Assembly: GCF_900176515.1 (NCBI RefSeq)
Contig: NZ_FWXV01000004.1
Location: forward strand, 186,001 to 250,000
DNA from: Kibdelosporangium aridum
Lineage (GTDB): Bacteria > Actinomycetota > Actinomycetes > Mycobacteriales > Pseudonocardiaceae
DNA length: 64,000 nucleotides
Direction of reading: 5' to 3'
Both the position numbers and the translations under genes were made by a program. Of this stretch, positions 16,439 through 23,201 are shown one piece after another. The notes beneath the pieces were generated by a model that worked only from the letters and a program-made list of their open reading frames with translations, was not told the DNA's origin and did no database searches. Each line of letters begins with the position of its first letter. The first letter of the stretch is position 1.

Positions 16439-18304
16439 AAACGGCTCCAGAGGCCCTGATAAGCTACTGGAGCACCAAGGGGCTGTAGCGCAGTTGGTAG
16501 CGCGTCTCGTTCGCATCGAGAAGGTCAGGGGTTCGATTCCCCTCAGCTCCACCCTGGAGGGCTTACTAGAACAATGGACCAAGTCCATGCCCCCTAGTAG
16601 AGCTTCCACGCTGCTGATGCCAGAAGGGCCGTCTCCGACGAGGGAGACGGCCCTTCTGGCATGTGGAATGCGGCCGTACGGGGTTCCTGTATCAGGCTTG
16701 TCGGGCGGTTCATCTCGGTCGCGCTGCATGTCATGAAGCAGGCCGAATGGCTCGTGCAGTTCGTGCTCCGTGACCTGGTCCTGATCGACGTAGAGCTTCT
16801 CGAAGATGGCTTGGTTCAGCAGACGCCGTTGCTCGTCGTCGCATCGCCGGTACAGCTCTTGGGGGTTCTCGAGCAACTCGAGAGACAGTTCAATCAGGCG
16901 GGCGGTGACGGCGAGCTCCTCGTTGGTGTCCTCGAGGCGAACCTGCAGGCGCTGACGCTGTCGCTCGATATCGCGAAGCTTCTCTTTGACCTTGGCTTGC
17001 GGGATCGTCTCGTCGCCATCGGCCACCAGGTCGATCAGGTTGGATTCCTTGACGTCGAGGGCATGTATCTCAGTCGTGAGCTGTCGGTGGAGGAGCCTGG
17101 TTGCTGCCTCCTCATCTTCGAGCGCCTTGGCGACGTGGCTGCGAACGTCGGCGACGAAGCCGGGGGCAAATCGGACGGTGGCGTAGTGCGCCTCGACGGC
17201 GTCCTCGACATGGATGACATTGATGTGCGGGCTCGGACACGTGCCGTTTTGCTTGTTACGGCAGAAGAAGTAGGTGTACTCGGTGCCGCGAGAGTTGACG
17301 GTGTGCTGAATGATCATGCGTGACGTGACGCCAGCTCGGTGGCAGCGTCCACAGTAGAGCGATCCTTTGAGGTAGTGGTGGTGCACGCGTCGGCGCTCCT
17401 GTGCGGTTGCTCGGGTTTCGATGATGGCTTGGACGGCCTCGAACAGCTCCTCGCTGATGAGCGGTTCGTGGCGGCCCTTGAACTCTTCGTCTTGGTAGGT
17501 GACGTAGCCGATGTAGTAGCGGTCACGCAGCATCATGGACAGCTTGTTGATCGAGACTTGCTTGGACGGATGACGAGCGGTCGCCCGAGTGCGGAGGCCG
17601 CGGTCGTAAAGCTCGCCGGACAGATCGGCCAGCGTGTACTCGCCCGTGGCGTACAGCTCGAAGGCAAGGCGCACCAAGGGAGCGCGCTCCTTGTCAACCA
17701 TGACGGTGCGGATCTCGCCGCCTTCAGGTTTCGGGATGCGCACGTTGAGGTAGCCGAGCCTGGCCTGGCCTATGGTCCCGCCGTTTCTGGCTTTCTGGCC
17801 CATTTTGTACTTGATGTCGGCGCCGCTGGCCTGCGACTGGTACTGGTCGACCGCATGGAGGATGGTCTCGACCATGGCGCTTTCGGGACTTTCGCCCATG
17901 TCGAGGATGGTGGAGACGATGCGGGTGCCGACCTTCTTCAAGTCCCGCTTGGTGATGCCGGCGTCGACGGCATCGCGGAACACTCGGTTGAAGTGGTAAA
18001 CGATGACGTAGTCAATGTCCTTTTGGGACTTGACCCAAGCGATCATCTCCTGGAAGGTCGGGCGCTTCTCGATACTGGTGGCCGTGCGGCCCGGCTCGAC
18101 GAACTCCCGGACGATGTCGGCGTCAAGCGACTCGGCCTTGCGCTTGGCCGCCTCACGCTGAGCTGGGATGGAGATGCCTTCAGGGTTGAAGTCGGTATTG
18201 ACCTGGCCTGGTGTCGAGACGCGGAGATAGAGCACGGCTCGTTTACGGCGCTTTACTCCACTGGCGTAGGCCGCGACGGTGCTGTTGAGGCTGGTGTCGT
18301 TCAT
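16202..18304 (-). CDS. Large serine recombinase 2 (frame continues through att and antisense tRNA)
   Basis: A 700-codon frame. The resolvase domain (about 22-170) carries the nucleophile motif AVLYLRVSTPGQ (Ser at about 29), DYVIVYHFNRVFRD and SPESAMVETILHAVDQYQS. A recombinase domain and zinc ribbon follow (SLYCGRCHRAG ... YTYFFCRNKQNGTCP), then a coiled coil. Family homology seems to end near ELHEPFGLLHDMQRD, about codon 530. Beyond that the frame crosses a hairpin, an att-like palindrome and the antisense tRNA (giving ELRGIEPLTFSMRTRRATNC, a known artefact peptide) and runs into glpR antisense to 16202. The ATG overlaps the upstream recombinase stop (ATGA). Confidence 0.88.
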   Translation of the reverse strand: MNDTSLNSTVAAYASGVKRRKRAVLYLRVSTPGQVNTDFNPEGISIPAQREAAKRKAESLDADIVREFVEPGRTATSIEKRPTFQEMIAWVKSQKDIDYVIVYHFNRVFRDAVDAGITKRDLKKVGTRIVSTILDMGESPESAMVETILHAVDQYQSQASGADIKYKMGQKARNGGTIGQARLGYLNVRIPKPEGGEIRTVMVDKERAPLVRLAFELYATGEYTLADLSGELYDRGLRTRATARHPSKQVSINKLSMMLRDRYYIGYVTYQDEEFKGRHEPLISEELFEAVQAIIETRATAQERRRVHHHYLKGSLYCGRCHRAGVTSRMIIQHTVNSRGTEYTYFFCRNKQNGTCPSPHINVIHVEDAVEAHYATVRFAPGFVADVRSHVAKALEDEEAATRLLHRQLTTEIHALDVKESNLIDLVADGDETIPQAKVKEKLRDIERQRQRLQVRLEDTNEELAVTARLIELSLELLENPQELYRRCDDEQRRLLNQAIFEKLYVDQDQVTEHELHEPFGLLHDMQRDRDEPPDKPDTGTPYGRIPHARRAVSLVGDGPSGISSVEALLGGMDLVHCSSKPSRVELRGIEPLTFSMRTRRATNCATAPWCSSSLSGPLEPFSLPHRSPVSEAVEVIELVECRVFVVDVDHYRVGVGDARLGCLGDWWCCWFPVFGWLFPAFFSVAVRVAIVLFVLRFCF
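16479..16551 (+). tRNA. tRNA-Ala(CGC)
   Basis: A 73-nt cloverleaf: acceptor GGGGCTG pairs with CAGCTCC including the G3:U70 alanine identity pair, with discriminator A73. The anticodon arm TCTCG-TTCGCAT-CGAGA gives anticodon CGC for codon GCG. The T arm is CAGGG-GTTCGAT-TCCCCTG-like with the TTCGA loop. CCA is not encoded. It is the last backbone gene before the accessory region. Confidence 0.95.
16563..16602. other. Candidate recombinase attachment site (attL-like palindrome)
   Basis: Eleven bases after the tRNA lies an imperfect palindrome of about 40 bp: TTACTAG ... ATGGAC-CAA-GTCCAT ... CTAGTAG. Large serine recombinases use att sites of this size and symmetry, usually beside the integrase gene, as here. 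The match is by form and position only. No partner copy (attR) was found in the window. Confidence 0.4.
16617..16662. terminator. Strong hairpin between tRNA-Ala/att region and recombinase 2
   Basis: A perfect stem of 20 bp (core arms GCCAGAAGGGCCGTCTCC at 16619-16636 and its complement at 16643-16660, loop GACGAG) extends to ATGCC/GGCAT. There is no T tract. It could terminate the tRNA transcript, the recombinase transcript or both. The recombinase reading frame passes through it. Confidence 0.6.
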
Positions 18305-20424
18305 GCAGCGAGACCTCCTTTCTTTCCAGTGGTTTCGTCGGGAACGCTCCTGTCATCTGGCGTGTCGGTACGGCGACTGAGAACGGCGCATCCAAGCTTC
18401 ATTGCCTGGCGGTGTCTGCGGAGGTGGCGGTTGACTGTCTCGAGGCTGATGTCGAACTTCGTCGCCAACTCTCGCTGTGTCATACCAGCTTGGTTGGCCT
18501 GGACAAGCCGCGTGACTTCGACTGGTTTCAGCTTGTGGTTCTCTTTGACTTTGAGCCGTACAGCCGAAGGGTCTGCGGCACCTGACTGTGCAATGACTGC
18601 CTTGGAAGTGTTGTACTTCTGGCGTTTAGGGTTTGAAAGACGCTGCTGGTCACATAACTCGAGCGCGCGTAACAGGGGCGTTTTTAGGTTCGAAAGCGAG
18701 TCACGGAGGCCAGCCAAAGTATCCGCTTTCAAACCTTCGTAACCGAAAGCGGATACCCGGACGTTATTGAAAAAGCCCGCAGTCGCACGTCGTGCCCTGC
18801 GGGCTTTTTGGTTGGTCGTAGGTGTCAGTCGACCAAGCACCGCAGTCGGCGTGACCGTGTCAGTCGTCGGCTTGTTGGCAGTGGCCTGGACCGCAGCCAT
18901 GGTCTGTGGATCAAGCAGGAGGTCAAACGGCTCGGCGTAGACGGCTCGAACTCCGCGATCGTCAATGTAGAGGCGGGTGAAGACCGCCTGGTTGAGCAGT
19001 CGTCTAAGGAGCGGGTCAGCTGCCATGTAGTAGTCACAACCCTCGCGCACCAGATCAAGCGCTCGTGTGAGGGTCGCTTCCACCTGATCAAACCGCTCAT
19101 TCGCGGCGCTTAGCTGTTCCTCCAACTTAGTCAGTTGCGATGTAAGCTGCTTTTGTTCACTGGCAACAAGGTCCATCGGCACGACGCCGGTATAGATCGC
19201 CTCTACCAATTTCTGTCGCCTCGTGTTCAGTGCGGCCCTGGCTGCCAGCAACTGTTTGCGTTTAGTGGCGGCTTCCTGGTGCTGGGCCGACAGCCCAGCG
19301 CGGACTCCCGCTTCCAAGACCTGGTGCGAAAGAGCGTCGAGTGTCACGGTCGCCCAGTGGTCCTTGACGAGGTGCTCGACGGTCGCAATGAGCATAGCTT
19401 TGCGGGTACAGGATGTTCGTTTCTGTTGCCGTCCAAGGCATACGAAGTAGGGATAGATCACGCCGTGGCGGTTCCTTGCGTTGGTGATGATCAGTCGGCT
19501 CTCACAGTCGCCGCAGAAGACGCTGGATTTGAGGTAGTGCGGGTGGTCGCGGCGTTTCTCCCCGGCCGCGTGGGCAGACAGTACATCTTGGACTCGCTGC
19601 CATGTGGCTGGATCTGTCAGTCGCTGGTGGTTACCGCGGTGCATGATGCCTCGGTAGACGACCTCGCCCTTGTAGTAGGGATTGGTCAGCAGCGAGTGCA
19701 GCACGTTTGGCCGCAAGGGGCGTGACGGCTGCTTTGGCGTATGCCGAGTGGTGAGCCCTCGTAGCTCCAGTTCGTCGGCGAGCGACCTGAGCGTCCAATC
19801 GCCAGTCGCGAAAGCCTTGAAGGCCCAGGTGATCAGCTCCGCACGCTCAGGATCGACCTCGACAGTGCGTTCCTCGCGTCCTTCGGGACTGAAGCGTCCG
19901 ACGTTGCGGTAGCCGAGTGGCGCCTTGCCAGGAGTGCCACCGGTTCTGGCCTTCTGGCTCATACCTTTATGGACTTCGGTGGCGAGGTTGCGGGAGTAGA
20001 ACTCCGCGATAGATGACATGATGCCGTGCACCAGCATGCCGGACGGGGTCTCATCAATGTTTTCGGTCGCCGAGACCAGCGTGGCGCCCGACTCCTTGAT
20101 CGCCATCGTGATCTCAATGTCGTCGACTCGGTTGCGCGCCAGCCGGTCTATCTTGTGGACCAGCACGTAGTCGACGTGGTGCTCGAGCAGGTAACGCAGC
20201 ATTCGCTGCAGATCCGGGCGGTCGGCAGATTTGGCGGACTCACCTGCGTCGCGAAACTCCTCGATGATCGCCGCTCCAAGGCTTTGGGCCTTGCGATGGA
20301 GTGCCTCGCGTTGCGCTGGGATCGAGAATCCCTCGGACTGGCCCCCCTTTGCGGCTTGCTCTTTGGTAGAGACTCGCAGATAGATGATGGCCGTCTTAGT
20401 TTCGTTTTCCTCCGTTCTTGTCAT
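18301..20424 (-). CDS. Large serine recombinase 1 with C-terminal HTH extension
   Basis: A 707-residue protein. It has the catalytic domain with TAIIYLRVSTKEQ (Ser at about 19), VLVHKIDRLARNRVDD and SSIAEFYSRNLATEV, then a recombinase domain, a zinc ribbon (SVFCGDCESRL ... PYFVCLGRQQKRTSC) and a coiled coil. From about codon 540 the frame runs through a perfect terminator-like palindrome (18770-18809) and a 12-bp inverted repeat (18719-18756). It then continues into a resolvase-type HTH (MTQRELATKFDISLETVNRH at about 650-669). The original protein may have ended before the palindrome. It is the first gene of a coupled pair and leads the integration/excision module. Confidence 0.88.
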   Translation of the reverse strand: MTRTEENETKTAIIYLRVSTKEQAAKGGQSEGFSIPAQREALHRKAQSLGAAIIEEFRDAGESAKSADRPDLQRMLRYLLEHHVDYVLVHKIDRLARNRVDDIEITMAIKESGATLVSATENIDETPSGMLVHGIMSSIAEFYSRNLATEVHKGMSQKARTGGTPGKAPLGYRNVGRFSPEGREERTVEVDPERAELITWAFKAFATGDWTLRSLADELELRGLTTRHTPKQPSRPLRPNVLHSLLTNPYYKGEVVYRGIMHRGNHQRLTDPATWQRVQDVLSAHAAGEKRRDHPHYLKSSVFCGDCESRLIITNARNRHGVIYPYFVCLGRQQKRTSCTRKAMLIATVEHLVKDHWATVTLDALSHQVLEAGVRAGLSAQHQEAATKRKQLLAARAALNTRRQKLVEAIYTGVVPMDLVASEQKQLTSQLTKLEEQLSAANERFDQVEATLTRALDLVREGCDYYMAADPLLRRLLNQAVFTRLYIDDRGVRAVYAEPFDLLLDPQTMAAVQATANKPTTDTVTPTAVLGRLTPTTNQKARRARRATAGFFNNVRVSAFGYEGLKADTLAGLRDSLSNLKTPLLRALELCDQQRLSNPKRQKYNTSKAVIAQSGAADPSAVRLKVKENHKLKPVEVTRLVQANQAGMTQRELATKFDISLETVNRHLRRHRQAMKLGCAVLSRRTDTPDDRSVPDETTGKKGGLAA
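18719..18756. repeat. 12-bp inverted repeat inside recombinase 1 frame
   Basis: Arms GTATCCGCTTTC (18719-18730) and GAAAGCGGATAC (18745-18756) are perfect complements around a 14-base spacer. It lies just past the terminator-like hairpin, the same relative position as the att-like palindrome beyond recombinase 2. It is a candidate att remnant or recombinase binding site. Confidence 0.45.
18770..18809 (-). terminator. Terminator-like palindrome embedded in recombinase 1 frame
   Basis: Arms AAAAAGCCCGCAG (18770-18782) and CTGCGGGCTTTTT (18797-18809) form a perfect 13-bp stem with a T tract on either strand, a textbook bidirectional intrinsic terminator. Translated on the minus strand it encodes KARRARRATAGFF, and the frame stays open on both sides. 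Confidence 0.75.
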
Positions 20425-20477
20425 AGTGACCTCCTTTCTTTTACGACGCGCCTCTCTCGGCGCGCCGAAAATTTGTC

Positions 20478-20888
20478 TTATTGCGTTTGATCAGTACCTC
20501 CCTTCTGGTCGCGCTGGCCAGCCATCAGTTCGCGTAGCGCCTGTGCAGCGTGCTTATCAATCACCTGGTGGAGCTCTTGTTCCATCCGGCCAAGTACGTC
20601 CTGCGGAAGATGGGGGTACTTGGCCCGCAGGTAGTACGACAGGTTCGGTAAGTCCGACGGCGTGATGTAACCGGCCATCACGAATAGGTCGGCCAGCGGC
20701 AGGTCGAGTGCGTCTGCCAGGCACTTCAGCGTGTCCGGTTGCGGGTGGCATACCTTGCCGTGCTCGATGCGCGTCAGCGAACCGCTATCTACGCCAGACT
20801 TACTTGCCAGCCCGCGAAGGCTCATGTTCCTTGCTTCGCGCAGGTGTTTAAGTTGCTCTCCAAATTGCTTTGCAGTCGTGTCGTTCAT
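20478..20888 (-). CDS. XRE-family repressor-like protein
   Basis: A 136-residue protein. The HTH_XRE domain spans about residues 8-66 (EQLKHLREARNMSLRGLASK, then SGSLTRIEHG, then TLKCLADALDLPLADLFV). The C-terminal half (SYYLRAKYPHLPQDVLGRME) matches the type found in element-borne repressors of actinobacteria. It lies 53 bases upstream of the recombinase pair and probably controls them and the mobilisation operon (inference). A 13-base palindrome sits in its own upstream region. Confidence 0.85.
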   Translation of the reverse strand: MNDTTAKQFGEQLKHLREARNMSLRGLASKSGVDSGSLTRIEHGKVCHPQPDTLKCLADALDLPLADLFVMAGYITPSDLPNLSYYLRAKYPHLPQDVLGRMEQELHQVIDKHAAQALRELMAGQRDQKGGTDQTQ

Positions 20889-20947
20889 GTTCCAAATTTT
20901 CTCCTTTTCACCATTTTACCTCTGTTATGGGTAATTACCAGCTTTTG

Positions 20948-20973
20948 TTGACAATTTGGCTACACATTGTGTA
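20948..20973. promoter_or_regulatory. Promoter-like and operator-like sequence upstream of the XRE gene
   Basis: A perfect odd palindrome TACACATTGTGTA (20961-20973) is followed by GTACGTAC. On the plus strand TTGACA (20948-20953) precedes it. The only gene flanking it that could use it is the leftward XRE gene starting at 20888, for which TTGTCA on the minus strand would be the -35. The palindrome is a plausible XRE autoregulation site. Confidence 0.4.
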
Positions 20974-21029
20974 CGTACCCCTAGAAAAGTTTGGAGATGT
21001 TGCGACGCGTTATTTGCATCAGCGGCGTG

Positions 21030-22109
21030 CTATTTCATGAACACGTAGAACTTGCCGTGAAACTCCACCACGTCCCAGGTTTCGCGCGCCATGGCGTGAA
21101 GCTTCTGGCGATCGAGAGATACGTAGTCCGCAAGCCCCCATCCTTCAGCGGCGGCCCGGATGGCAGTCATGGCGGTCGGGATGTCGGCAAGCACGTCGAC
21201 CAGTTCGTCCATCGAGGTGAAGCTGCCGATGTAGACGTCCCGGTAGCGCTTAGACAGATCGGTCTGGCCGGGATCGACGCTTGGAAGCGTCAGGTACGCA
21301 CGGAAGGCGTCGCCGGCCTCGCGGATGCCTTGTTCTACCTGGGGGCTATTTTTTGGGTCTTCCGTTGTTGGTGGTGCGGTCGGCTGTCGGCCGAGGTCGG
21401 TGCGCGAGGCGAGATGTTGCTCGAAGCGCTCGATCCAGGCGCCCACGTCGGCGGTGCGCCAGCCGTGTCGCTTGAGGAGTTGGCATTCCTGGTGCAGTCG
21501 GACGGGGTTGGCATCGCCAGTGTCGGCGAAGCGCGCCATCTCCGAGTCGGGATCGAGCAGCAGCGCAGACAAGGCAGTCGCGAGATTTTGTGCATCCTCA
21601 GCTGGTAAGGCCTCACCGCGGGCATCCGCTCTCGCGAAGGCGATACGAAAGTAGGCACTGACCTTTTCCAGCGGGGTGCCGTCGATTGGCACCTCCCGGG
21701 TCTGTTCCTGCGGCGGCTCTTCCTGATCCGGCAGCTTGATCACGTACGTGCCGAGCCGGTTGATCCAGTCTCGTGTCTCCGTATCGTCCGGTGAGATGGA
21801 GCTATGCATCCCGGCGAGTTCCCGCGCTATGGCTTCCTTGTCGGCGTGACTGGTGGCAGCGAAGTGGTGCAGAGGGCCGCTGATGGGATCGTCGAGCCGG
21901 TTAGCGAGCGCGCGGGCAATGGCTCGTGCACCCCAGTCCGGTACTTCGCCGTTTACGGCAACGGCCTCAACGATGGCATCGTCGATAACGTCCTGGAGCG
22001 CGTCGTCCTGCTGGATGGCGCCAGTCAGGTCGATCTCGGCAGGATGGAGCCGTTCGGCTTCGGGGCCTCGCGGGTCGTCGTCTGGTGAGCGGTGTGGTTG
22101 GTGTTCCAT
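21030..22109 (-). CDS. 359-residue accessory protein of unknown function
   Basis: It starts at ATG 22109 with AGGAGGAACCACACCT upstream; the longer frame to 22304 is rejected for lack of a site. The protein is acidic. The N-terminal third resembles a disordered linker with MEHQPHRSPDDDP. The middle has a helical domain (LEKVSAYFRIAFARADARGE and QNLATALSALLLDPDSEMARF). The C-terminal ~75 residues form a compact alpha/beta module (YIGSFTSMDELVDVLADI, then GLADYVSLDRQKLHAMARET, ending YVFMK). The C-terminal layout vaguely recalls antirestriction-type small folds, but I do not recognise it. It is the last gene of the mobilisation operon. Confidence 0.7.
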   Translation of the reverse strand: MEHQPHRSPDDDPRGPEAERLHPAEIDLTGAIQQDDALQDVIDDAIVEAVAVNGEVPDWGARAIARALANRLDDPISGPLHHFAATSHADKEAIARELAGMHSSISPDDTETRDWINRLGTYVIKLPDQEEPPQEQTREVPIDGTPLEKVSAYFRIAFARADARGEALPAEDAQNLATALSALLLDPDSEMARFADTGDANPVRLHQECQLLKRHGWRTADVGAWIERFEQHLASRTDLGRQPTAPPTTEDPKNSPQVEQGIREAGDAFRAYLTLPSVDPGQTDLSKRYRDVYIGSFTSMDELVDVLADIPTAMTAIRAAAEGWGLADYVSLDRQKLHAMARETWDVVEFHGKFYVFMK

Positions 22110-22128
22110 AGGTGTGGTTCCTCCTTTC

Positions 22129-22971
22129 TTAGTGAGTGGTTTGTTGGGGTGCGGTCGGTTCGGCATCGGGTGACGTGCCGCCGCCGGTTGCGATGAGCTG
22201 TCTGAAGTCCTCGGTGGTGACGACCCGGAACAGCTCCGGCTGAATTGCCGTATCGGCAGACAGGGCGGCCTCAATGGCCGCTGCCCTGGCCGTGTCCGGC
22301 ACAACCCAGATCACGGCGGGGAATAGCCCGTGGCGGCCCTGGTGGGCGCCGGTGGCGGCGTAGCGCTGGTACACCTTGGCTTTGCGCACCACGACGGGCG
22401 GATGCTCCGTCGCCAAATCTGCCTCAAAAAACCAGTGGTCTTCATAGTCACCGCTCGCGGTGACGGCATAGAGGTCAGGCTTGAGCCATTCGAACGTGCC
22501 GTGCGGGCCGACGAACGATTGCCAGCAGGAGGGTTCGGTGTCGACACGGACGACCTCGATCACGGCTTGGTCCTGCAACTCGTACAGCCCGATGGCCAAA
22601 TCGGCCACGGCGAGCGTGTGCGCCGCGAAGGCGGGTGACGGTTCGACGTAGCGGCGACGTTGTTTCTCGCCGTGCATGGTGCGCAGCAAGCGTTCGCCGG
22701 TGGCGCCGAGCTGCCAGGTCACTCCTGATGAGCCAGCTCGCACGCCGCCGATTCGCCGGGCGAGTCTGGCCACCAGATTCCGGGTTTCGAGTCGTGTCAG
22801 GACGCGCATGACGGCTCCGGAGGCGGCAGCCAGACTGGCATGACCTTGCGCGAAATGCAGCCGTCGAATGTGGGCAGTGGTAAGCAATCGATAGGAACGC
22901 AGTGATTCCAGGATTGCAATGTCTCTAGTGGACAGGTGTATGAGCAGGCTGGTGGCGTCGGTCGGGCTCAT
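22129..22971 (-). CDS. Replication-relaxation family protein
   Basis: A 280-residue protein resembling Pfam Replic_Relax: an N-terminal winged helix (RDIAILESLRSYRLLTTAHI, RVLTRLETRNLVARLARRIG) and a nuclease-like C-terminal half with AFAAHTLAVADLAIGLYE, EWLKPDLYAV and HWFFEADLATE strands carrying conserved acidic residues. The family is found on plasmids and integrative elements, next to transfer ATPases, and is thought to act at the origin of replication or transfer. It is the only candidate DNA-processing protein of this element. ATG 22971 overlaps the upstream 77-codon frame as ATGA. Confidence 0.82.
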   Translation of the reverse strand: MSPTDATSLLIHLSTRDIAILESLRSYRLLTTAHIRRLHFAQGHASLAAASGAVMRVLTRLETRNLVARLARRIGGVRAGSSGVTWQLGATGERLLRTMHGEKQRRRYVEPSPAFAAHTLAVADLAIGLYELQDQAVIEVVRVDTEPSCWQSFVGPHGTFEWLKPDLYAVTASGDYEDHWFFEADLATEHPPVVVRKAKVYQRYAATGAHQGRHGLFPAVIWVVPDTARAAAIEAALSADTAIQPELFRVVTTEDFRQLIATGGGTSPDAEPTAPQQTTH

Positions 22972-23201
22972 TGTCGACTTCCTGCCCTAAAGCCGACCTG
23001 GCCGCAGTCGCCGGGCGCGGCCGCGTGACCCCCAGATTGGGGGTCAGTCCCATCCCAAAGGGTAAGGAGCAGGCGGCTTGAGCTGCGGAAACTGTAGGAA
23101 GTGTCGGTCGCGAAGATAGGGGCGGACAGAGCAGCGAACACGCAAGCAATCGCTTTGTGTCGATCGACAGTCGCTGGCTGCTCTCTGGCACGTCTTTTCA
23201 T
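22968..23201 (-). CDS. Possible small protein bracketed by ATGA overlaps
   Basis: A 77-codon frame whose ATG overlaps the stop of the ATPase gene (ATGA) and whose TGA overlaps the next ATG (ATGA). That spacing is typical of a real operon member. The protein opens MKRRAREQPATVDRHKAIAC, has a weakly hydrophobic stretch (about 19-35), then a polar Gly/Ser-rich tail. It contains the 23026-23046 hairpin in its coding sequence. No family recognised. It could equally be a spacer carrying a cis-acting site. Confidence 0.4.
   Translation of the reverse strand: MKRRAREQPATVDRHKAIACVFAALSAPIFATDTSYSFRSSSRLLLTLWDGTDPQSGGHAAAPGDCGQVGFRAGSRQ
23026..23046. repeat. 9-bp perfect hairpin in the mobilisation operon
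   Basis: TGACCCCCA-GAT-TGGGGGTCA lies between the transfer-ATPase and replication-relaxation genes. Such a compact inverted repeat could be an attenuator or a nick/recognition site for the relaxation protein. The T run needed for a normal terminator is missing. Confidence 0.5.

Noticed and set aside
16202..16560. Genuine recombinase C-terminal domain
   Set aside because: The sequence is the antisense of tRNA-Ala and glpR; the peptide with GIEPLTFSMRTRRATNC is a known translation artefact.
21030..22109. ArdA antirestriction protein
   Set aside because: Only a loose resemblance of the C-terminal module and the acidic composition; no family motif could be matched.
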